A stretch of 27,848 nucleotides of DNA, taken from the NCBI GenBank assembly GCA_902494585.1, contig CABUUD010000014.1:1-27848 (forward strand), read 5' to 3'. How positions within the stretch are numbered: position 1 is the stretch's first letter; each line of letters begins with the position of its first letter. The notes below the pieces were generated by a model. It was not told the origin of the DNA, searched no databases, and was given only the letters and a program-made list of their open reading frames with translations. The position numbers and the translations under genes were made by a program. Below are positions 1 through 5,741 of this stretch, piece by piece. Source of the DNA: an uncultured Collinsella sp. Lineage in GTDB: Bacteria; Actinomycetota; Coriobacteriia; Coriobacteriales; Coriobacteriaceae.

Positions 1-1012
1 CGGTGGTGTACTGCTCCAGTAAGATGATGTGGCCGGACTGCTCGCCGCCGATGACGGCACCGTCCTCGAGCATACGCTCAAGAACATAGCGGTCGCCCAC
101 GGCAGTCTGGACCATCTCAAAGCCCTGCTCCTTCATGGCGATGGAGAAGCCGAGGTTGCACATGACGGTCGAGACGATCTCGGAGTTGGCGAGCTTGCCG
201 CGAGCAGCAAGGTCGGAGCCGCAGATGGCAAGAATGTAGTCGCCATCAATCTCGTTGCCCTCGCTGTCCACAAAGAGCACGCGGTCGGCGTCGCCGTCGT
301 GAGCCAGACCGATATCGGCGTGGGTGCGCAGCACGAGCTCGCGCAGGGGCTCAAGGTGCGTGGAGCCGCACTCGACGTTAATGTCAGTGCCGCAGTAATC
401 GGTGTTGATGGCATGGACCGTGGCGCCCAGGCGCTGCAGCGCGGCAGGCGTGGTCTGGCACGAAGCGCCGTGGCCGCAGTCGACGGCAACAACCAGTCCG
501 TCGAGCTTAAGGCCGTCGAGCGTGCTGATGGCATGATCGACATAGGCCTTGCGGGCATCCTTCATCTTGATGATGTGGCCCACACCGGCGCCGGTCGGCA
601 GCGTGTCGGCAGCCATGGCCTCCTCGGACATGACCCAGGCGCTGATCTCTTCCTCGACAGCATCGGGAAGCTTCATGCCCTTGCGGCTAAAGAACTTGAT
701 GCCGTTGAACTCCGGCGGATTGTGCGAAGCGGAGATGACGATGCCGCCATCGAGCTCGTTTTGAACAGTGAGCAGCGCCACGGCGGGCGTGGGGATAACG
801 CCGCAGCAATGCGGACGGCCGCCCTCGGCCATAATGCCGGCGGTCAGAGCACTCTCGAGCATGGTACCCGAAAGACGCGTGTCGCGGCCGATGCAGATGT
901 CCGGACCAAGGAACTTGGTCGCCGCGCGGCCCAGGCGAAATGCGAGGTCGCACGAAAGATCGGCGTTGGCGACGCCACGGACGCCATCGGTACCGAAGAT
1001 GTTCTGGGGCAT
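1..1012 (-). CDS. glmM: Phosphoglucosamine mutase, N-terminal part (cut by window edge)
   Basis: The enzyme converts glucosamine-6-phosphate to glucosamine-1-phosphate in the cytoplasm, feeding UDP-GlcNAc and peptidoglycan synthesis. The visible 337 codons begin MPQNIFGTDGVRGVAN, the classic start of this family, and contain the active-site loop GIVISASHNPPEFNGIKFF, whose second serine (in SHNP) is the phosphorylated residue. The metal-binding DGDADR loop is also visible. The ATG at 1010-1012 is preceded by a good AAGGAG ribosome binding site. The family is usually near 450 residues, so about a quarter lies beyond the window. It follows rpsI in the same direction, separated by a terminator, in the rplM-rpsI-glmM order common in actinobacteria. 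Confidence 0.96.
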   Translation of the reverse strand, partial: MPQNIFGTDGVRGVANADLSCDLAFRLGRAATKFLGPDICIGRDTRLSGTMLESALTAGIMAEGGRPHCCGVIPTPAVALLTVQNELDGGIVISASHNPPEFNGIKFFSRKGMKLPDAVEEEISAWVMSEEAMAADTLPTGAGVGHIIKMKDARKAYVDHAISTLDGLKLDGLVVAVDCGHGASCQTTPAALQRLGATVHAINTDYCGTDINVECGSTHLEPLRELVLRTHADIGLAHDGDADRVLFVDSEGNEIDGDYILAICGSDLAARGKLANSEIVSTVMCNLGFSIAMKEQGFEMVQTAVGDRYVLERMLEDGAVIGGEQSGHIILLEQYTT

Positions 1013-1060
1013 AGGATCGCTCCTTCCCAAGTGGGCAAAACGAAGCCGCCCACCCTAGTC

Positions 1061-1104
1061 GAAAAGAAAAGCGGGACCCACCGAGCAGTCGGTAGGCCCC
1101 GCTT
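1061..1104 (-). terminator. Rho-independent terminator after rpsI
   Basis: Read on the minus strand, a nested hairpin (outer arms AAGCGGG/CCCGCTT, inner arms ACCGA/TCGGT) is followed by TTTTCTTTTC. It sits 30 bases after the rpsI stop and before glmM, so it should separate or attenuate the two transcription units. Confidence 0.85.
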
Positions 1105-1134
1105 GTACATTGTATCTCGTAAGGAGATAAAACC

Positions 1135-1530
<396 letters not shown>

Positions 1531-1532
1531 CT

Positions 1533-1976
1533 TTAAGCCTCCAGCTCAATCTTCGTGGGGTTCTGGGCAGCGTGCGGATGCTCGGCACCAGCGTAGACCT
1601 TAAGCTTGGTCATCTGGGCACGGCCGAGGGTGGTCTTGGGCAGCATACCGCGAACGGCGCGCTCGATGACCTTCTCCGGGTGCTTCTCCATAGCCTGGCG
1701 GAAGCTCTCAGCCTTGAGGCCGCCGTTGTAGCCGCTGTGGCGATAATAGGTCTTCGTGTCGGCCTTGTTACCGGTAAGCTGGACCTTATCGGCGTTGATG
1801 ACGACAACGAAGTCGCCGCAGTCGCTGTTGGGCGTGAACTGGGGCTTGTTCTTACCGCGCAGGATCATTGCGATCTGGGTGGCAAGACGGCCCAGGACAG
1901 CACCATCGGCGTCGACGAGAACCCAGTTGCGCTGGACCTCGCCCTGCTTGGCGTAGTGAGTCGATTTCGAAATCAC
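1533..1976 (-). CDS. rplM: 50S ribosomal protein L13
   Basis: Early-assembling protein of the large ribosomal subunit, 147 residues, the normal bacterial length. Recognisable segments are WVLVDADGAVLGRLATQIA near the N-terminus, GDFVVVINADKV, the YYRHSGYNGG motif and VRGMLPKTTLGR. The start is GTG at 1974-1976, placed five bases after a strong GGAGGAG ribosome binding site. It is the first gene of the rplM-rpsI unit. A promoter and a leader hairpin lie upstream. Confidence 0.98.
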   Translation of the reverse strand: MISKSTHYAKQGEVQRNWVLVDADGAVLGRLATQIAMILRGKNKPQFTPNSDCGDFVVVINADKVQLTGNKADTKTYYRHSGYNGGLKAESFRQAMEKHPEKVIERAVRGMLPKTTLGRAQMTKLKVYAGAEHPHAAQNPTKIELEA

Positions 1977-2004
1977 TTAGACTCCTCCATGTACAGTACG
2001 TGTT

Positions 2005-2036
2005 GTTACAGAGATTCACGGGGCTCTGCAAGTAAC
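2005..2036 (-). promoter_or_regulatory. Leader hairpin upstream of rplM
   Basis: Between promoter and start codon the minus strand can fold GTTAC..AGAG against CTCT-GTAAC. L13 operons in Firmicutes have an autoregulatory leader (Rfam L13 leader). Whether this hairpin plays that role here is inference only. Confidence 0.3.
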
Positions 2037-2042
2037 CCGTCC

Positions 2043-2070
2043 ATATTACCCCGCTCGCCGCCCGAGTCAA
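2043..2070 (-). promoter_or_regulatory. Promoter of the rplM-rpsI operon
   Basis: A -35 box TTGACT at 2065-2070 and a -10 box TAATAT at 2043-2048 are separated by 16 bases, about 70 bases upstream of the rplM start. The -10 matches consensus at four of six positions. Confidence 0.6.
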
Positions 2071-2133
2071 CAGGTATTTTGGCTCTGACCAGAGTTTCTG
2101 CACATGTCGTCCATGGGTCATGACGTCGCGACA

Positions 2134-3012
2134 CTAGCGCTCGACAAACGCCTCGATATCTCCCAGCAAGCGCTTTGCCTCCTGGCGGCCCTGAATATAC
2201 AGGTCGAGGAGCTTTGCCGGATCGTGCTCAACGTGGCCGACCTCGACCGGCTTTTGCGGAGCAACGACCAGCGCGCGGCCCTCGCGCTCATACTTCCACA
2301 GATGCATGCGCTGGATGTTATAGAGATCGTGGCGCGTCTCGATAGCCTCGAGCAGGTAGGGGTAGTCGGCATAGCGGGCGCGTGCGGCAGGCATAAACTC
2401 GTAGGGCTTTTTCTCGTACGAGCGGTCCTGCGTGACAATGACAACCGCGCGATCGAAGCCCGCCTCCTCCAGCACGTGCTCGATGGGGACCGAATCGGCT
2501 ACGCCGCCGTCGACGTATTTGTGCCCGTCAATCTCGACCGGCGGCGTCACCAGCGGCAGCGACGTCGAGGCACGCACGGCATCGAGGTCGAGCACGGCGC
2601 TTTTGACCGGCAGGTACGTGGCGGTTCCAAAGAGCATGTCCGTCGCGACGGCGTACATCTCGATGGGGCTCGCGTCGAACGTCTCGTTATCGAAGGGGTC
2701 TAGGCGGTCCTGGACATCGTTGAAGATAAAGTCGTAACCCACAATAGAGCCCGTGGACGCAAACGATGCGGCGCCCATGTAGCGGCTGTCGTTGCAGAAA
2801 GCCAGGTTGATACGGTTGGCACGGCCGATCTGGTGCGACTTGTAGTTCACGCCGTTGAGGGCGCCAGCCGATACGCCATATACCGCCGGAATCTCGACGC
2901 CGGCCTCCATGAGGACGTCGAGCACGCCGGCGGTAAACTGCCCGCGATAACTTCCGCCCTCCAAAACGAGCGCGACCTTGCCGGCGTTCTTTGCCTTATC
3001 TTCTGCAGTCAT
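2134..3012 (-). CDS. Patatin-like phospholipase (RssA/YjjU type)
   Basis: A predicted serine acyl hydrolase of 292 residues that should cleave acyl chains from phospholipids or related lipids. The N-terminal oxyanion-hole loop reads LVLEGGSYRGQFTAGVLD (about residues 16-33). The nucleophile elbow is YGVSAGALNG with Ser48, and the dyad aspartate is Asp168 in KYVDGGVADSVP. No signal peptide is visible, so it is probably cytoplasmic or membrane-peripheral. The ATG has a perfect AGGAGG site five bases upstream. It stands alone on the minus strand between tmRNA and rplM. The substrate cannot be told from sequence. Confidence 0.92.
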   Translation of the reverse strand: MTAEDKAKNAGKVALVLEGGSYRGQFTAGVLDVLMEAGVEIPAVYGVSAGALNGVNYKSHQIGRANRINLAFCNDSRYMGAASFASTGSIVGYDFIFNDVQDRLDPFDNETFDASPIEMYAVATDMLFGTATYLPVKSAVLDLDAVRASTSLPLVTPPVEIDGHKYVDGGVADSVPIEHVLEEAGFDRAVVIVTQDRSYEKKPYEFMPAARARYADYPYLLEAIETRHDLYNIQRMHLWKYEREGRALVVAPQKPVEVGHVEHDPAKLLDLYIQGRQEAKRLLGDIEAFVER

Positions 3013-3106
3013 ATTGACCTCCTGCGATTACGTTTTGGCCTTCTTCTACCCAGTTTTGGGATGGCAAGCGCGCAGGTTTTGGAGTTAAGGGGTCGGGGCA
3101 GTCGAC

Positions 3107-3314
3107 GGGAAAGCGCGTCCCGGTCTCAGAGCAAATTCCGGGTCGCATTTTCCGCTGAGCCCGTCATCAGGAAGATGAATCCCATTCCGAATGAGGATTC
3201 CGGGATGCGGTTTCCGCTTGATGTGCCATCCGGAAACTACGTCCCAGTCTGAATGCGGATTCCGGGACGTGCTTTCCGCCTGGGCCGCCATTGGGAAAGC
3301 GCGTCCCACCCTGC
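3107..3314. repeat. 62-bp degenerate tandem repeat, about 3.3 copies
   Basis: Units run 3107-3168, 3169-3230 and 3231-3292, with a partial fourth from 3293. Each is exactly 62 bases with no indels. Shared landmarks are GGAAA near the start, TCCC at positions 12-15, GATTCCGGG near 29-37 and TTTCCGC near 43-49. Copies differ by many substitutions, so the array is old or selected at the landmarks only. Confidence 0.85.
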
Positions 3315-3334
3315 GTTGCCGTAGCGTTTGCTTA

Positions 3335-3372
3335 ACGCCCGCGCCCTGCACAGAGTTCGATTCTCCGCGGTA
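3335..3372. repeat. 38-bp direct repeat, copy A (contains tmRNA-tail sequence)
   Basis: Matches 3547-3584 at 37 of 38 positions. Bases 3353-3369 (GAGTTCGATTCTCCGCG) equal the T-arm/acceptor part of the tmRNA gene at 3648-3664, but on the opposite strand. Confidence 0.85.
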
Positions 3373-3546
3373 CGGTGGATCCGTTGATGGGGCGAGACCG
3401 GGGCAAGACGCCCGATCGGCATCGCATCTATATTGGGCTGGGGCATTGCGCGGAGAATCCGCGTATTTGCTTCGCAAATCCGCACCGGCTTCGGCCGCCT
3501 GCCGGCGTCCTCGCCCGCGGGCTAAAAACGCTTACGCGTTTTCTTT

Positions 3547-3584
3547 ACGCCCACGCCCTGCACAGAGTTCGATTCTCCGCGGTA
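3547..3584. repeat. 38-bp direct repeat, copy B (contains tmRNA-tail sequence)
   Basis: Second copy of the sequence at 3335-3372. Its 17-base tmRNA-tail segment (3565-3581) lies 66 bases from the true tmRNA end in inverted orientation, so the two could pair across the terminator. Confidence 0.85.
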
Positions 3585-3591
3585 TCTATAA

Positions 3592-3628
3592 GTAATAAAA
3601 AAGCAGGTAGGTGCGTTTACCTACCTGC
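3592..3628 (-). terminator. Rho-independent terminator of tmRNA
   Basis: On the minus strand GCAGGTAGGT and ACCTACCTGC form a perfect 10-bp stem (3603-3628) with a six-base loop, followed by TTTTTTATTA. It begins 11 bases after the tmRNA 3' end. Confidence 0.93.
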
Positions 3629-3638
3629 CTGTAGCTAT

Positions 3639-4002
3639 TGGTGGAGGCGCGGAGAATCGAACTCCGGTCCACGAAAGCCCCCTGATTGGCATCTCCAAGC
3701 TCAGTCACTGGTTTTGTCTCGGACGCTTTGCGCGCAGCGACACGCTCGCGGCGTCCTAACCGGTTCGGTCTTAGCCTGCGCCATACCGATTACGTGCGCA
3801 GGAGCATTCCCCTAAAATGACGTCGCGCCGGTGTCGGGGAAATCACCGGGTTGACGCGCCGCTATAAACTAAGCAGCGAGAGCCATAGGCTCAAAAGAAG
3901 AGTTGTTGTCAATTCAATTTGACGGTACCCCTGTTTAACGAGGCGAGGAGACCTCGGCTTGCTTCCTCTCTCAGAGCTATCGTGTCGAAACCAGTCGCCC
4001 CC
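3639..4002 (-). ncRNA. ssrA: Transfer-messenger RNA (tmRNA)
   Basis: This RNA rescues stalled ribosomes together with SmpB by acting first as tRNA-Ala and then as a short mRNA. The 5' end GGGGGCGACTGGTTTCGAC pairs with the 3' end CGCCTCC-ACCA to form the acceptor stem, and GGAGTTCGATTCTCC is the T arm. CCA is encoded. An open frame at 3869-3910 reads DNNSSFEPMALAA then stop. With the tRNA-borne alanine this gives a proteolysis tag ending in the usual ALAA. The resume codon GAC is my inference from that frame. Length is 364 nt, normal for the family. A strong terminator follows. I saw no clear promoter upstream. Confidence 0.96.
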
Positions 4003-4175
4003 GAATGTCGGGAAAGTCTGGATGGCATTGGGCACGAGCACCCAACACCCGTCGACTTTTCAAGGAACATACGGGGCGAGCCCCGCTTGTGGAGTGTTAT
4101 CTTACCACGTTCTGAAAGCGGACAGCTGTTCTATGCACGAGCTGTGAAGACCCCAATGTGCGCCGCACTTCGCAC

Positions 4176-4203
4176 TTTTGCTACCGATCGCGTCACGTAT
4201 ATT
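4176..4203 (+). promoter_or_regulatory. Weak promoter candidate before the 144-aa gene
   Basis: A -10-like TATATT (4198-4203) lies 36 bases before the start codon. The only -35 candidate at suitable distance, TTTTGC (4176-4181), is poor. Confidence 0.25.
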
Positions 4204-4239
4204 TTCGCCAAGCAAAATTGACCCGTCGAAAGGACCGTT

Positions 4240-4674
4240 ATGGATACCAAGCAGCAACTCGTCAATGCCCTCGCAGGCCTGGGCTCAACCATTACCGAAG
4301 CTATGGATGTCATCGAAGGCTTTGTCCCCTGCGGACATCCCGCCCTCACGGTATCGAACGCACTCGTCGCGCTGGACGCCGACGATGATGCTGCTCTCGC
4401 CCAGCAGCTCGAGACCGTCGAGGGTTTTATCGACCACGTGAGTGAGAACCGCGGCGTGTCCGCCTACCACGGCATCGAGGTCGAGCTCGCGGGTCCCAAA
4501 GTCGATCTGCTCGCAGCAATCCGCGAGGTAGGCGCCCTTATGCAGACCGCAGGCGTCAAGAACACCCAGGTCAACGAGTGGGTCTACCGCAGTCTGGCAG
4601 CACTCGACAGCTCCGACGAAAAGGCAGCCGAGCAGCTCGCAGAAAGTGCTGCCATTAAGGCCGAGCTTTTGTAA
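4240..4674 (+). CDS. Hypothetical acidic helical protein, 144 aa
   Basis: I do not recognise this protein. It is small, acidic and rich in Ala, Glu, Asp and Leu, with a pattern that suggests several amphipathic helices. It has no signal peptide, membrane segment or evident catalytic motif. Cysteine is rare: one in the segment FVPCGHPAL. Codon use resembles its neighbours. The ATG has an AAAGGA site eight bases upstream, which supports it as a real gene. It is one of only two plus-strand genes in the window, lying between tmRNA (divergent) and a toxin-antitoxin pair (convergent), and is probably monocistronic. Confidence 0.75.
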   Translation: MDTKQQLVNALAGLGSTITEAMDVIEGFVPCGHPALTVSNALVALDADDDAALAQQLETVEGFIDHVSENRGVSAYHGIEVELAGPKVDLLAAIREVGALMQTAGVKNTQVNEWVYRSLAALDSSDEKAAEQLAESAAIKAELL

Positions 4675-4683
4675 ATAGTAGAC

Positions 4684-4720
4684 GCGGGCCCCTTGGCGCA
4701 TCGTCGTCCAAGAGGCCCGC
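4684..4720. terminator. Shared hairpin between convergent genes
   Basis: GCGGGCC and GGCCCGC form a 7-bp stem extended by TTGG/CCAA, lying between the stops of the 144-aa gene and the PIN toxin. No T-run follows on either strand, so it is a weak or factor-assisted terminator at best. Confidence 0.5.
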
Positions 4721-4732
4721 AAACAGTTCGCG

Positions 4733-5248
4733 TCAACCGATAGCCGCGCCGCCGCGTTCGGCCAAAGCAAGAATCGGCATCATTTGACGAGGTGTCTTTG
4801 CTGCAAGATCGGCATGTTCGAGCAGTTTGCGATCGTTGGTCACCAAGTAATCGACCTGCGCGCGCTTGCACGCGGCGAGTACCAAGTTATCCTCGTAATC
4901 GCGATGGAGCGTTAAGTATTTGTCGGCCAGCCAAAGATCCGACGCATCTGCACCCACGGCCGTAGCGTTTTCGGTCATGTTCCGAACAAACGCCAACGCC
5001 GCATCGCCAATTGCACGGGTAGATGCCTCGTCGAGCGTTCCCCCGCTGGCAAGAACGCTACGCTTCAGCTCGTGTTGGACAACGTACAGCACGTCCTTAG
5101 CGATATGCACCGGAAAGAACAGCAACGCCCCCGCCTCCGTCGCCCGCCCAATAAACGCACGCGCGGCAAGCGACTCGGCATGGTCGACGCAAAACGAATC
5201 AACCCACACATTCGCATCCACCATGATTTTAAGAGGGGCTCCGCTCAC
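4733..5248 (-). CDS. PIN-domain toxin (VapC-like ribonuclease)
   Basis: Predicted Mg-dependent endoribonuclease of a type II toxin-antitoxin system, 171 residues. The PIN acidic residues are visible: Asp11 and Asp17 in MVDANVWVDSF, Asp120 in DYEDNLVLAA and Asp139 in LVTNDRKLL, the usual order and spacing. I place the start at GTG 5246-5248, which overlaps the antitoxin stop (GTGA) and sits eight bases after AGGGGA. ATG 5222-5224 is the alternative and begins exactly at the PIN fold. The coupling to the upstream ribbon-helix-helix-type gene supports a toxin-antitoxin pair. The RNA target is unknown. A non-toxin PIN nuclease is possible but less likely. Confidence 0.85.
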   Translation of the reverse strand: MSGAPLKIMVDANVWVDSFCVDHAESLAARAFIGRATEAGALLFFPVHIAKDVLYVVQHELKRSVLASGGTLDEASTRAIGDAALAFVRNMTENATAVGADASDLWLADKYLTLHRDYEDNLVLAACKRAQVDYLVTNDRKLLEHADLAAKTPRQMMPILALAERGGAAIG

Positions 5249-5598
5249 AGGATCATCCCCTTTTGGCGATAGCGCTCGTCCATGGCTTCGGAATAGATTG
5301 CGTCCCAATCGCGATCGTCGGACACGGGCAACGTAGCGATGCCCAGGTCCGCGTAAAGCTGATCCGCCGCCGCCCATGATGCGGCGAACGGCGTATCGGG
5401 CGCGATGGTCTGCTGCCGGTCATCGACGGCCGCAAGCACTTCCTCGCACTGCCCGCCACCCTGCGCGACCTTTGCTACCATCTTTTTGATGAGCTCGGGC
5501 AGCGACCCGCCCGAAAGCCGCAGCGCCTCCTCGGCACGGTTCTTGACCTGGCGATCCACGCGAACGTTCACCTGCGCCATGCCACTAGCAGCACCCAC
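5245..5598 (-). CDS. Antitoxin, RelB/ribbon-helix-helix type
   Basis: Predicted DNA-binding antitoxin that would bind and neutralise the downstream PIN toxin and repress the operon. The core begins MAQVNVRVDRQVKNRAEEAL, a short beta strand followed by helices as in RelB/DinJ ribbon-helix-helix proteins. The C-terminal third (DWDAIYSEAMDERYRQKG) is the likely toxin-binding tail. I prefer the GTG at 5596-5598 because AGGGAG lies ten bases upstream. The ATG at 5578-5580, where family similarity starts, has no ribosome binding site. This gives 117 or 111 residues. Promoter and palindromes lie immediately upstream. Confidence 0.82.
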   Translation of the reverse strand: MGAASGMAQVNVRVDRQVKNRAEEALRLSGGSLPELIKKMVAKVAQGGGQCEEVLAAVDDRQQTIAPDTPFAASWAAADQLYADLGIATLPVSDDRDWDAIYSEAMDERYRQKGMIL

Positions 5599-5621
5599 GT
5601 TGATCCCGCTCCCTTCAATTA

Positions 5622-5634
5622 CTAGCCATGCTAG
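5622..5634. promoter_or_regulatory. Palindromic operator candidate of the toxin-antitoxin operon
   Basis: CTAGC-CAT-GCTAG is a perfect inverted repeat just downstream of the -10 box. A second GCTAGC palindrome (5652-5657) falls in the promoter spacer and another CTAGC half-site occurs near 5585. Repeated half-sites over the promoter fit autorepression by a ribbon-helix-helix antitoxin. Binding is inferred. Confidence 0.6.
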
Positions 5635-5638
5635 CAGC

Positions 5639-5667
5639 ACTATATAGAGAAGCTAGCAAATGGTCAA
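5639..5667 (-). promoter_or_regulatory. Promoter of the toxin-antitoxin operon
   Basis: On the minus strand TTGACC (5662-5667), a 17-base spacer and TATAGT (5639-5644) form a near-consensus sigma-A promoter ending about 40 bases before the antitoxin start. Confidence 0.75.
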
Positions 5668-5671
5668 ATGC

Positions 5672-5717
5672 AAAAGGCCTGCGCTCGGACGGCACCGATG
5701 CCGTCTGGGCACAGGCC
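5672..5717 (-). terminator. Rho-independent terminator after the P-type ATPase
   Basis: The minus strand forms GGCCTG...CAGGCC outer arms with an inner GACGGC/GCCGTC stem, followed by TTTT. It starts 25 bases after the ATPase stop and ends next to the toxin-antitoxin promoter. Confidence 0.85.
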
Positions 5718-5741
5718 AGATAACGTGTGCGAACACGTCTG

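Larger units (their letters stand above)
3013..3638. other. Intergenic region of about 620 bp with repeats, no convincing gene
   Basis: Open frames exist on both strands but overlap each other, run through a 62-bp tandem repeat whose unit is not a multiple of three, and lack good ribosome binding sites. I treat the stretch as non-coding. It holds the tandem repeat (3107-3314), two copies of a 38-bp sequence ending in a tmRNA-tail-like segment, two short hairpins near 3460-3540 and the tmRNA terminator. Confidence 0.7.

Noticed and set aside
3107..3314. CRISPR array
   Set aside because: The 62-bp units are contiguous and degenerate with no unique spacers between identical repeats, and no cas genes are present.
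3085..3595. Open frames of 80-134 codons on both strands through the repeat region
   Set aside because: They overlap each other, cross a tandem repeat of 62 bp (not a multiple of three), lack ribosome binding sites and show no protein-like pattern.
3375..4221. Frames of 60-146 codons across the tmRNA gene
   Set aside because: They translate the tmRNA sequence itself. The RNA fold, encoded CCA and tag frame explain the region.
5249..5377. N-terminal extension of the PIN toxin
   Set aside because: It would lie inside the antitoxin gene in another frame. The coupled GTG at 5248, or the ATG at 5224, fits the family length and ribosome binding site.
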